Part shown: positions 16,748 to 24,600 of the stretch, piece by piece
How positions within the stretch are numbered: position 1 is the stretch's first letter
Layout of the letters: every line of letters begins with the position of its first letter
Source: SIG672 sp045605765
GTDB lineage: Bacteria > Bacillota > Clostridia > Oscillospirales > CAG-272
Assembly (NCBI GenBank): GCA_045605765.1
Contig: JAZUQQ010000057.1
Span: 94,247 to 158,246 of the forward strand
Direction: 5' to 3'
Length of the DNA stretch: 64,000 nt
Notes under the pieces: generated by a model
Seen by the model: only the letters and a program-made list of their open reading frames with translations
Told to the model about the DNA's origin: nothing
Databases searched by the model: none
Translations under genes and position numbers: made by a program

Positions 16748-16789
16748 TCCGAGCCATTTCACTCCCTTTTACTCCATTTCGTTACACTC

Positions 16790-16818
16790 ATTATAAGATG
16801 TAAACCACCTGCTGTCAA
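16790..16818 (-). promoter_or_regulatory. Promoter of the mraZ-led division and cell-wall operon
   Basis: Minus strand TTGACA (16818-16813), 17-base spacer, TATAAT (16795-16790): a perfect consensus. The expected start near 16783 leaves a leader of about 36 bases. Confidence 0.9.
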
Positions 16819-17287
16819 GGCGATTGAAAAGCTTTCGTACGAGGATTTTCCACTTTTTCAAAAAAATTACGAAACATAAAAACATTTTTTTACATTGTTC
16901 TTCGGCATACTGAAAATTTGTTCGCTTTTACCATTATATTCCACCAAAAGATCGTTTATTCACATAAAACCGCCGTTTACCACCCGAAAAAACCATCACC
17001 CGACCGAATATTCTGATGAGTTTTGACATCCTTAAAATATGCTTTATAGTATAATAAAGTATGAAAATTCCATTGTTCAATACATTTGTATACACTTAAA
17101 ATATGCCCTTTAAAAGTTCTTTTTCCTTTAGTACTCAGACGCCCTTTCTCTCCATCTTGCTTTAACCGCTTTTAACGTAGCAAGTCTCTTATTGTGGTTA
17201 TTTTGTTATAAAAATCTTATTTTTGTATAGTGTTTTTAAGCGGATATACAGAAAATGGTGTTTTTACAGGAAATTTGCGGAAAAGTC
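16819..17287. other. Divergent intergenic region between mraZ and pgk
   Basis: About 470 AT-rich bases without a credible gene. On the plus strand a TTGACA at 17023-17028 is followed after 16 bases by TATAGT (17045-17050), with TATAAT overlapping at 17050-17055. This could be a second, distal pgk promoter with a leader of about 300 bases. No stable long hairpin was seen. Confidence 0.5.
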
Positions 17288-17316
17288 TTGATAATTTCTG
17301 CTTTTTGTGATAATAT
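17288..17316 (+). promoter_or_regulatory. Extended -10 promoter of pgk-tpiA
   Basis: TTGATA (17288-17293), 17-base spacer, TAATAT (17311-17316) preceded by TGA as an extended -10. The gene starts about 36 bases after the predicted start site. Confidence 0.75.
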
Positions 17317-17358
17317 TAGTATCGATAAAAAATAAATTTTATTTGAGAGGTGCATTTT

Positions 17359-18657
17359 ATGTCAATGTATAACAAAAAGACTATCGAAGATATCGATGTC
17401 AAAGGCAAAAAGGTTCTCGTAAGATGTGATTTCAACGTTCCTATGAAGGACGGCGTTATCACCGATACCAAGCGTATCGTAGGTGCTATTCCCACCATCA
17501 AGTATCTCGTTGACGCAGGCGCAGCAGTTATTCTCTGCTCTCATATGGGTCGTCCTCACAACATTTTCAACGAAACTCTCAAGCTTGATAAAAAGGAAGC
17601 AAAGAAAATCGCTGCTCTTCCCGAGGCTGAGCAGGCAGGTGCTACCGCAGCCGCTCTTGAGAAGGCAAAAGGCGACGTAGTTAAGTTCTCTCTTAAACCC
17701 GTTGCAGAAAAACTTGCTGAGCTTCTCGGACAGAATGTTATCATGGCAAGCGATGTTATCGGTTCTGACGCAAAGGCTAAGGCTGCTGCTCTTAAAAGCG
17801 GTGAGATCCTTATCATCGAAAACGTTCGTTTCCATCAAGAAGAGGAAAAGAACGATCCTGCTTTCGCCAAGGAACTCGCTTCTATGGCAGAGATCTACGT
17901 AAACGATGCATTCGGTACTGCGCACCGCGCTCACGCTTCGACCGCAGGCGTTGCAGACTACCTTCCCGCAGTTTGCGGCTACCTCATTCAGAAAGAAATT
18001 TCGGTTATGGGTCAGGCTCTTGAAGATCCCAAGCGTCCCTTCATCGCTATTCTCGGAGGCGCAAAGGTATCCGACAAGATCGGCGTTATTAATAATCTTA
18101 TTGAAAAGGTAGATACCCTTATCATCGGTGGCGGAATGGCTTACACCTTCTTTAAGGCAAACGGTCTCGACATCGGTACTTCTATATGCGAAAACGACAA
18201 GCTCGATCTCGCAAAGGAGCTTATGGCAAAGGCAGAGGCTAAGGGCGTTAACTTCCTTCTCCCGCTTGATAACATTGTGGGTAAAGAGTACGACGAAAAC
18301 ACCCAGTTTGCAGTAGTTGATTCCGACAAGATTCCCGCAGACTGGATGGGTCTTGACGTCGGTGAAAAGACTCGTGAGCTTTTTGCAAGCTACATCAAGG
18401 ACGCAGGCACTGTAATCTGGAACGGACCTATGGGAGTTTCCGAGTGGGAAAACTTCGCAGGCGGTACCAGAGCTGTTGCCAAGGCTATCGCTGAAAGCAA
18501 CGCTATCTCGATCATCGGAGGCGGCGACTCGGCGGCAGCAGTTGAAAATCTCGGTTACGCAGACCGTATGACTCACGTTTCGACGGGAGGCGGCGCATCG
18601 CTCGAATTCCTTGAAGGACTCGAACTCCCCGGAATTGCAGCTCTCAACGACAAATAA
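17359..18657 (+). CDS. pgk: Phosphoglycerate kinase
   Basis: Pgk transfers phosphate from 1,3-bisphosphoglycerate to ADP in glycolysis. The start ATG 17359 lies 8 bases after GAGAGG and gives 432 residues, longer than the usual 390-400. Family motifs are present: VLVRCDFNVPMKDG, SHMGRP, the hinge region, and GGGDSAAAVE near the end. The extra length is one charged insertion of about 35 residues between SHMGRP and FSLKPVAEKL. Such insertions occur in some Clostridia and should not affect catalysis, since the flanking motifs are intact. It is followed by tpiA after 68 bp, in one operon. Confidence 0.97.
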   Translation: MSMYNKKTIEDIDVKGKKVLVRCDFNVPMKDGVITDTKRIVGAIPTIKYLVDAGAAVILCSHMGRPHNIFNETLKLDKKEAKKIAALPEAEQAGATAAALEKAKGDVVKFSLKPVAEKLAELLGQNVIMASDVIGSDAKAKAAALKSGEILIIENVRFHQEEEKNDPAFAKELASMAEIYVNDAFGTAHRAHASTAGVADYLPAVCGYLIQKEISVMGQALEDPKRPFIAILGGAKVSDKIGVINNLIEKVDTLIIGGGMAYTFFKANGLDIGTSICENDKLDLAKELMAKAEAKGVNFLLPLDNIVGKEYDENTQFAVVDSDKIPADWMGLDVGEKTRELFASYIKDAGTVIWNGPMGVSEWENFAGGTRAVAKAIAESNAISIIGGGDSAAAVENLGYADRMTHVSTGGGASLEFLEGLELPGIAALNDK

Positions 18658-18725
18658 TTAAAATATAAATTTATAATTTATATACAGCAAAATACTTTTC
18701 TAAAACCAAGGATGGATAATTAAAA

Positions 18726-19490
18726 ATGGGATCTAAAAGAAGAATGGTCATCGCAGGCAACTGGAAAATGAATATGACCCCCTCGGAAGCAAAAAACTTC
18801 GTAGGTACGCTTTACGAAAAAGTTAAAAACAACCGCGGATGCGACATTGTAGTATGCGTTCCCGCAATCGATCTCCCCATAGTTGCAAAGCTATGCGCAG
18901 GAACTGCCGTTAAGGTCGGCGGACAGAATGTACACTTCGCAAAGAGCGGCGCATACACCGGAGAAATTTCGGCTGATATGCTCGTAGATGCAGGAGCAAA
19001 GTACGTTATCATCGGTCACAGTGAGCGCAGACAGTATTTCGGAGAGACCGATGAGACTGTAAACCTTCGCACCAAGGCTGCTCTTGAAGCAGGTCTTACC
19101 GCGATCGTATGCGTTGGAGAGTGCCTCGCCGAACGCGAGCAGGGTATCACCGAAGAAGTAGTTGCACGTCAGACCAAGCTCGCTCTGCTAGACATAAGTC
19201 CCGAGCAGATGAAGCGCGTTATCATCGCTTACGAGCCTGTATGGGCAATCGGAACGGGCAAGACCGCTACTGCCGAGCAGGCAGATGAGGTATGCAAGCT
19301 CATCAGAAACGTAATTGCCGCAAAATACGGCAAGCCGGTAGCGCGTGCGACCATAATTCAGTATGGCGGATCTATGAACGCCAAGAATGCAGCAGAGCTT
19401 CTCTCGATGGACAACATCGACGGAGGACTTATCGGTGGAGCTTCGCTCAAGCCCGACGACTTCGCAGTTATCATCGAAGCTGCTCAGTAA
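18726..19490 (+). CDS. tpiA: Triosephosphate isomerase
   Basis: TpiA interconverts glyceraldehyde-3-phosphate and dihydroxyacetone phosphate. The 254-residue TIM barrel shows AGNWKMN with the catalytic Lys, GHSERRQYFGE with the catalytic His, the AYEPVWAIGTGKTAT segment with the catalytic Glu and loop 6, and the phosphate-binding GGLIGGASL. The start ATG 18726 follows AAGGA. No promoter is seen between it and pgk, and a strong terminator follows. Confidence 0.98.
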   Translation: MGSKRRMVIAGNWKMNMTPSEAKNFVGTLYEKVKNNRGCDIVVCVPAIDLPIVAKLCAGTAVKVGGQNVHFAKSGAYTGEISADMLVDAGAKYVIIGHSERRQYFGETDETVNLRTKAALEAGLTAIVCVGECLAEREQGITEEVVARQTKLALLDISPEQMKRVIIAYEPVWAIGTGKTATAEQADEVCKLIRNVIAAKYGKPVARATIIQYGGSMNAKNAAELLSMDNIDGGLIGGASLKPDDFAVIIEAAQ

Positions 19491-19502
19491 GTAAATCTTA
19501 AT

Positions 19503-19540
19503 AAAAAACGGAGATCTTGAAAAACGATCTCCGTTTTTTT
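19503..19540. terminator. Bidirectional terminator between tpiA and the esterase gene
   Basis: Stem cggagatc (19509-19516) with gatctccg (19526-19533), flanked by A-run and T-run. It serves the convergent genes on both strands. Confidence 0.9.
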
Positions 19541-19556
19541 ATTTACAAACAAGGAA

Positions 19557-20468
19557 TTATCCGTACATTTTCATCCACTGCTTAGCCATATGGAAAAATT
19601 CATATCCGTAGCCGTGGACTCTTCCCTTCACATCCATCATTATTTTGGTACAATCCAGTTTTTTATGAAGATTATGCACAGTCTCAGGCGGACAAGCGGT
19701 ATCCTTATCGCCGGTCATAAGAAGAATTGGGTAATTCATTCTGAACGTGTGGCTTAGTGTATCCACATATCCGAGCGGCTTCCAATAAGCCTCTGTATCT
19801 CCGAGCTTATCGTATGCCCTTTTAAGTATGTGATATGCACCTCTGAAATCTGCGGTCGGAAAATCGGTAAGAAAGGGTTCCTCGGCGGCAACGCATCGTG
19901 TTCCTCTACCCGAATAAAGCGATCCGAGAAGAAGTGCTCCTCCCCCGCCCTGACTCGTTCCGAAGAATGAGATCCTATCATTTATAACGCTCTTTTGCTC
20001 AAGCGCCCAACGAATAGCGATAGATGCTTCAAGAAGCCAATCGTGATATCCTCTCTTGGCGTCCGTGAGCGGTGTATCGGGGAGGACAGGAAAATATCCA
20101 TCTACTTTAAGCTCGTCAACACAGATCTCGCCGTCACAATATCCGAGCGGAGATATATAAAGGGTATTTATTCCATCTGCGGTAAGCGTATTTCCACCGC
20201 AAAGCTCTGCGCCGTATCCCGGCACCTGTACGGCAAGCGGAGCGGGTCCGTAAAGCACCGGCGACCAATACGCATAGAATTCGGGCATATCCTCAGGCTT
20301 GAATTTGAGCGTTTTTATCGTTTGAAAGAAGTAAAAATCCGCAATCGGATGAGGAGTTTTGTGCGATCTGACCTCAACTTCGAACTTTATATTCTGTGCG
20401 CTCTCGTAAATTTCATCGAGCCAAGCGGTGATCTCGCCCTCATTTGGATAAAAGTCATATTTGCTCAT
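19557..20468 (-). CDS. Acetyl xylan esterase / cephalosporin-C deacetylase family (CE7)
   Basis: This is an alpha/beta hydrolase that removes acetyl groups from sugars or oligosaccharides. The 303-residue protein has the nucleophile motif GTSQGGG, the catalytic Asp region MTGDKDTACPP and the His in RVHGYGYEF, the set expected for CE7 enzymes (typically about 320 residues). No signal peptide is seen, so it probably acts in the cytoplasm on imported acetylated xylo-oligosaccharides. It stands alone behind a perfect promoter at 20499-20527 and an AAGGAGG site. Confidence 0.9.
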   Translation of the reverse strand: MSKYDFYPNEGEITAWLDEIYESAQNIKFEVEVRSHKTPHPIADFYFFQTIKTLKFKPEDMPEFYAYWSPVLYGPAPLAVQVPGYGAELCGGNTLTADGINTLYISPLGYCDGEICVDELKVDGYFPVLPDTPLTDAKRGYHDWLLEASIAIRWALEQKSVINDRISFFGTSQGGGGALLLGSLYSGRGTRCVAAEEPFLTDFPTADFRGAYHILKRAYDKLGDTEAYWKPLGYVDTLSHTFRMNYPILLMTGDKDTACPPETVHNLHKKLDCTKIMMDVKGRVHGYGYEFFHMAKQWMKMYG

Positions 20469-20498
20469 TTTATCCGCCTCCTTTTTGTTAGTATCCCA

Positions 20499-20527
20499 AT
20501 TATATAACCTTTATTCAATTTTGTCAA
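20499..20527 (-). promoter_or_regulatory. Promoter of the acetyl xylan esterase gene
   Basis: Minus strand TTGACA (20527-20522), 17-base spacer, TATAAT (20504-20499). Confidence 0.9.
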
Positions 20528-20535
20528 CATAAAAT

Positions 20536-20557
20536 CAGCGGCGAATATTCGCCGCTG
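20536..20557 (-). terminator. Probable terminator of the HPr-like gene
   Basis: A perfect 22-base palindrome (cagcggcgaa and its complement) followed on the minus strand by TTTTAT. The T run is short, so termination may be partial. Confidence 0.6.
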
Positions 20558-20659
20558 AGGAATTTTCCGTAAGGAAGATAGATGATCACTTCCCTAAATC
20601 TATGTAAAGAGCCAATTTCCAGCTCTTATTTTTGTTTTTGAGGTATTGCGGCAAAAATA

Positions 20660-20911
20660 TCAATCCGCAATAAAATGTGCAAATTTAGTATAGCACTCTT
20701 CCTCGGCAAGGAGTGTTATATCATTCCAGTCGAGTTTCTTTGCGATGATAACACCGAGCAGACTCTTGGCGTTGACCTTGAAATTGTCACCGCTCTCAAG
20801 AAGAAGCTGTCCCTTGCAGGTCGTTGCAATGTTTACAAATTCACGAACATCAGCAAGAGTATCGATCTCTACCTTATATCTGTGGAAAGTTCCTACGTTT
20901 GACATATTCAT
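20660..20911 (-). CDS. HPr-like protein lacking the phosphorylatable His
   Basis: The 83-residue protein starts at ATG 20911, 8 bases after GGAG. It fits the HPr fold: the C-terminal half has VNAKSLLGVI with Ser50 matching HPr Ser46, the regulatory site of HPr kinase. The segment that should hold the PTS His15 (GLHARPA) reads IDTLADVREF and has no His. This resembles Bacillus Crh, which keeps Ser46 but replaces His15. A role in carbon catabolite control rather than sugar transport is inferred. It is a single gene with its own promoter. Confidence 0.75.
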   Translation of the reverse strand: MNMSNVGTFHRYKVEIDTLADVREFVNIATTCKGQLLLESGDNFKVNAKSLLGVIIAKKLDWNDITLLAEEECYTKFAHFIAD

Positions 20912-20976
20912 AATTTTTACTCCTTTCTTATGTCCTCGCGTTTTTGAAATCATTTGGTATCTCTGATTTCACGCAC

Positions 20977-21005
20977 ATTTTAGCACCGCCAAATGTATTT
21001 GTCAA
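20977..21005 (-). promoter_or_regulatory. Promoter of the HPr-like gene
   Basis: Minus strand TTGACA (21005-21000), 17-base spacer, TAAAAT (20982-20977). Confidence 0.85.
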
Positions 21006-21085
21006 GTATTTTTTGAAAGTTTTTTTACAATCTATGTTTTGTAAGTTTTCGACAATTAATAAGTCTTGTTTTTATGCAAAATGAC

Positions 21086-21116
21086 AACGGCATAGTGCGA
21101 CTTGCACTACGCCGTT
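21086..21116 (-). terminator. Hairpin at the end of the redox operon
   Basis: A 13-position stem with one mismatch (aacggc-a-tagtgc with gcacta-c-gccgtt), 35 bases past the thioredoxin stop. The following T tract is weak (ATTTTG). Confidence 0.6.
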
Positions 21117-21150
21117 ATTGCTTTATTGTCAACATTGACCATTCAAATAT

Positions 21151-21459
21151 TTATCCGAGCATGGAATCAAAATGAGCCCTATTCTTGAATCCTACAGACT
21201 TATCAACGATATCACCATTCTTAAAAAGAAGAACGGTCGGAATACTCGCAATACCAAATTTTATTGCAAGCTCGCTCTCCTCATCAACATTGACCTTAGC
21301 TATCTTTGCTCTCCCATGATAGTCCTTAGCAAGTTCTTCGATCACAGGAGCCAGCATCTTGCAGGGTCCGCACCAGGAAGCCCAAAAGTCAACGAGAACA
21401 GGGATATCCGAGTTTATCACTTCTTTTTCAAAGTTATCCTTTGTAATAATTACTTCCAT
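21151..21459 (-). CDS. trxA: Thioredoxin
   Basis: Thioredoxin is a small dithiol carrier in the cytoplasm. The start ATG 21459 follows AAAGGA and gives 102 residues, typical for the family. The active site is WASWCGPCKM, and the cis-Pro is in the segment ASIPTVLLFKNG. It lies 26 bp after a ferredoxin-thioredoxin reductase gene, so its electron donor is probably ferredoxin rather than NADPH. Confidence 0.96.
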   Translation of the reverse strand: MEVIITKDNFEKEVINSDIPVLVDFWASWCGPCKMLAPVIEELAKDYHGRAKIAKVNVDEESELAIKFGIASIPTVLLFKNGDIVDKSVGFKNRAHFDSMLG

Positions 21460-21485
21460 TTTTAATTCCTTTCTATTAGATATGT

Positions 21486-21695
21486 TCAAGCATCATCTTC
21501 GAGTGACTTGTAATAAAGCATACAGTGGCAAAATCCTTCAAAGCTTTTATCCTTTATCTGATCGCGAAACTCCTTGCACATGCATTTATTTTCGGGTGTC
21601 TTTTCGCGTCTGCACGGACAGTAGCCGCCGCTCTTTTCAAGCCCCTCTTTTACGATCTTTACTATTTCCTCGTCAGGATTAAGCGTTATCTTCAT
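21486..21695 (-). CDS. Ferredoxin-thioredoxin reductase catalytic (beta) subunit-like protein
   Basis: The enzyme reduces a disulfide partner with electrons from ferredoxin through a 4Fe-4S cluster. The 69-residue protein carries three CxC pairs: C26-P-C28, C38-M-C40 and C56-H-C58. By comparison with the plant and cyanobacterial enzyme, C26, C38, C40 and C56 bind the cluster while C28 and C58 form the active disulfide. The spacing (9 and 15 residues between pairs) differs from the plant pattern (16 and 8). No variable alpha subunit gene is nearby, as in other anaerobes with a single-subunit form. The next gene is thioredoxin. Confidence 0.88.
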   Translation of the reverse strand: MKITLNPDEEIVKIVKEGLEKSGGYCPCRREKTPENKCMCKEFRDQIKDKSFEGFCHCMLYYKSLEDDA

Positions 21696-21743
21696 ATTAT
21701 CTTACCTCTTTTGATGAGTATTTCACCTTTTTATAAAAATATT

Positions 21744-24014
21744 CTATATTTCCCTTGCAAGTCTAAACGCTGTGCGCGTCGCTTCGAGAACCTGACCGCC
21801 TGCGAAGCTATCTCCGATATTGTAAAGCTCGTTCGCGGCGTTTATCTTTTGAAGCTCAAAGAAAAGTTTATCGTTTGCCTTGGAACCGGTAGCAAAAACC
21901 ACGAGATCTGCGGGGATACTCTCGCTTTCGTACTCAGCTTTTATTTTTGGTTCAAGCGGATTTATCACGTTTTTAGGAAGAACGCACTGCCAAGTATTAT
22001 ACGGATCGGGTACGTTCTTATGCTTATTCTGCGCGATGTTTACACAATTTTCGCCAAACGAGGTAACCTTTGCCATATTCATAAGGCGTACGCCGTTTTT
22101 CTTCATATAGTATATCAGATGTCCTCGGTTAGCCGTACAAACACCGTCCATAAAGTAGGGCAACATCTCAACGACGGTTACATTTCTGTTATGCTCGTAA
22201 GAAAGCCAGTATGCAGTCTCACATCCGACACTTCCGCCGCCTACAACGACGATATTTTGCGAATCTCCCATCTTTTCTGGTCTCAGGAGAAGTTCGCTTG
22301 CATCCATTGTTTTGATGTTTTCCACGCCCTTTATCTGTGGCACGAAGGAGCTTGCGCCAACAGCGGTCACAACACAGTCAAAGCCGAGCTCTTTTATCTT
22401 TTCGGGCGTTATCTCACAGCCCAGAGTAAGCCCTATCCTTCCATCACGAGATGCCGATTTAACTGTATTTTCAAGGTAAATTCTGTAATTATCAAAATCA
22501 AATTTACTTTTCGGAACAGAACCGCATATCAGTTTACCACCGATATTATCACTCTTTTCGAAGACACTCACGTTATGCCCTCTGCGTGAGGCTTCAAGAG
22601 CAAAAGTAACTCCAGCAGGTCCTGCGCCAACAACTGCGATCTTTTTGATTTTCTCGGCTTTATCAGGAATACTCGGGAAAATATCCTCGAACGCAGTCCT
22701 CGGATTTACTGCGCACTGCGGATGTCCACCCTTGACAAATTCGTTTATACAACCCTCCTGACACCCTATACATGGGCAAATTTCAGAAACTCTACCCGAA
22801 TACGCCTTATTTGGCCAATCGGGGTCAGCAAGCAAAGGTCTTCCAAGCATAACCATGTCGCACATACCGTCGCGAAGCGCTTTTTCAGCCACGTCGGGAT
22901 AGCCGAGCTTTCCAACTCCCACAACAGGCACCTGAACGCCTGCGTTTGAGATAATAGCGTTCTTTTCAAAATAGTCCTTTACGCACTTTGCGACTTCGAG
23001 GAAGCATCCTGCCGGCATTGATGCAGGCGGATGAGGTAGCCACCAGTTGTCGTAACAACCGAGATCAACGTCAAAGATATCAACGCCCGCCGCTACTAGA
23101 TTTTTCATATAATCGAGAGTTTCTTCTACGCTTCTGCCATTTGTGAATTTTTTGAGCGAAGATATATTCTCCATATCATCTCCATACGTCTCGTTAAGTG
23201 CGCAAGAGAGATCTATGCGGTACATTATCGGATAATTTTCACCTGTTCTGCGGCGTATTTCCTTAACCATCTCTATACCAAAGCGTTGCCAATCGGCGTA
23301 TTTGCCTAGCGTTCTGCGGTTAAACGCAGGATTTGTAAGCTGATCAAGGAGATAGCCCTCGTGTCCGTGGAGATATACTCCGTCTATCCCGAGCGCCATA
23401 GCATCGGCAGATGCCTGACCCGCGTTTTTAATTATCTTGCAGAGTTTAAAATCGGAAAGCGCAATGCAAGGAATCTGCGGCATATAAAAGTTCGGGTTCA
23501 ACGATGCCGATCTCGGAATTTTAAGCTCGTTCACGAGGCACTGCGGATTTCCGACACGTCCGAGACCTGCAGTGATCTGTATGAATATTTTAGCTCCGTA
23601 GGCGTGAACGCCCTGTGCGAGATCGCGCCACCCGGACTGAACGGTCCTCGAACGGTCTATACGCGGAAAATAAGAGAGTTTATCCTTCTCGGTCACAGTC
23701 GGATCGATACCGTGCGATACAGGCACGAGACCCGTGGTGATAAGTCCAACACCGCCCTTTGCGCGCTCGAAGAAATATGCGAGCATTTTTTCGCTCGGGC
23801 GTCCCGTTTCCTCACACATATTGATATTGCCCATAGGAGCCATAACTATGCGGTTTTTGACTGTAATAGAATTTATTTGCACAGGGGAAAACATAGAACT
23901 GTACGGATAAAGCTCAGAGGTCATTCTACCAATACATTTTTGAGAGCGATCGCCGTCGGCAACCCAATTTCCGTAGCCTTCGGTGAGGCGTACTACAAGC
24001 TCGTCTTTTTTCAT
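21744..24014 (-). CDS. Fe-S flavoenzyme of the 2,4-dienoyl-CoA reductase / enoate reductase family
   Basis: This is a multidomain NAD(P)H-dependent ene-reductase type enzyme. The start ATG 24014 gives 756 residues, including about 40 extra N-terminal residues. An FMN-binding TIM barrel of the old yellow enzyme type comes first (NRIVMAPMG, HGHEGYLLDQLTNPAFNRR), then the 4Fe-4S loop CIGCQEGC with more Cys downstream, then FAD and NAD(P)-binding folds (VVGAGPAGVTFALEA; VVVGGGSVGCETA). The substrate cannot be told; fatty enoyl-CoA, cinnamate-like acids or bile acid intermediates are known for relatives. It is first in an operon with ferredoxin-thioredoxin reductase and thioredoxin. Confidence 0.85.
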   Translation of the reverse strand: MKKDELVVRLTEGYGNWVADGDRSQKCIGRMTSELYPYSSMFSPVQINSITVKNRIVMAPMGNINMCEETGRPSEKMLAYFFERAKGGVGLITTGLVPVSHGIDPTVTEKDKLSYFPRIDRSRTVQSGWRDLAQGVHAYGAKIFIQITAGLGRVGNPQCLVNELKIPRSASLNPNFYMPQIPCIALSDFKLCKIIKNAGQASADAMALGIDGVYLHGHEGYLLDQLTNPAFNRRTLGKYADWQRFGIEMVKEIRRRTGENYPIMYRIDLSCALNETYGDDMENISSLKKFTNGRSVEETLDYMKNLVAAGVDIFDVDLGCYDNWWLPHPPASMPAGCFLEVAKCVKDYFEKNAIISNAGVQVPVVGVGKLGYPDVAEKALRDGMCDMVMLGRPLLADPDWPNKAYSGRVSEICPCIGCQEGCINEFVKGGHPQCAVNPRTAFEDIFPSIPDKAEKIKKIAVVGAGPAGVTFALEASRRGHNVSVFEKSDNIGGKLICGSVPKSKFDFDNYRIYLENTVKSASRDGRIGLTLGCEITPEKIKELGFDCVVTAVGASSFVPQIKGVENIKTMDASELLLRPEKMGDSQNIVVVGGGSVGCETAYWLSYEHNRNVTVVEMLPYFMDGVCTANRGHLIYYMKKNGVRLMNMAKVTSFGENCVNIAQNKHKNVPDPYNTWQCVLPKNVINPLEPKIKAEYESESIPADLVVFATGSKANDKLFFELQKINAANELYNIGDSFAGGQVLEATRTAFRLAREI

Positions 24015-24052
24015 AATATATATTTTCCTTATCAGATTTCGGCATTTTTTAC

Positions 24053-24081
24053 AGTATATCATAATCGGGCGAAATATGCAA
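24053..24081 (-). promoter_or_regulatory. Promoter of the flavoenzyme-FTR-thioredoxin operon
   Basis: Minus strand TTGCAT (24081-24076), 17-base spacer, TATACT (24058-24053). Confidence 0.75.
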
Positions 24082-24114
24082 GGAGATTTTGTGAATTTTG
24101 GGAGAAAAGAAAAG

Positions 24115-24135
24115 AGCAGTTCGAAATGAACTGCT
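24115..24135 (-). terminator. Terminator of the ilvA-ridA operon
   Basis: Stem agcagttc (24115-24122) with gaactgct (24128-24135), followed on the minus strand by CTTTTCTTTT. It lies 46 bases past the ridA stop. Confidence 0.8.
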
Positions 24136-24180
24136 TTTTGAAAATTTATTTACTTGCAGCCACTCGTCGATTCACAGATC

Positions 24181-24552
24181 CTAAACCTCGGCGACGACTT
24201 CAACCTCAACGAGAACGTTCTTAGGTAGCGTTTTTACTGCCACGCAGGAGCGTGCAGGCTTCTCTGTAAAATACTCAGCATAAACCTCGTTAAAATCAGC
24301 AAAATCCGCCATATCCGCAAGAAAACAGGTGGTTTTGACGGATTTTTCGAGCGAGCTTCCCGCCTCGGCAAGGACTGCCTCAAGGTTCTTACAGACGCGG
24401 TGCGCCTGCTCCTTGATATTATCTCCCGTGACGTTGCCCGTTGCAGGATCGATCGGGATCTGCCCCGACGTGAACACGAGATTTCCCACTACCGTCGCTT
24501 GCGAGTACGGTCCTATCGCCTGAGGCGCGTTATTTGTGTGTACTTTTTTCAT
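24181..24552 (-). CDS. ridA: Enamine/imine deaminase RidA
   Basis: RidA hydrolyses reactive enamine and imine intermediates such as 2-aminoacrylate, which are released by threonine/serine dehydratase. The 123-residue protein shows APQAIGPYSQA, FTSGQIP and the substrate-binding Arg in ARSCVAVKTLPKN. The start ATG 24552 follows AAGGAAGGGG. It lies 48 bp after ilvA in one transcript, which matches its known job of clearing the product of that enzyme. Confidence 0.95.
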   Translation of the reverse strand: MKKVHTNNAPQAIGPYSQATVVGNLVFTSGQIPIDPATGNVTGDNIKEQAHRVCKNLEAVLAEAGSSLEKSVKTTCFLADMADFADFNEVYAEYFTEKPARSCVAVKTLPKNVLVEVEVVAEV

Positions 24553-24600
24553 GATTTCCCCTTCCTTGGGTGTTCTGCCCAAATCTATAACTTTACTTAA

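Noticed and set aside
17362..18576. Long antisense frame of 404 codons across pgk
   Set aside because: It is a shadow of the high-quality pgk frame; no ribosome site, and its sequence is Cys/Ser-rich nonsense.
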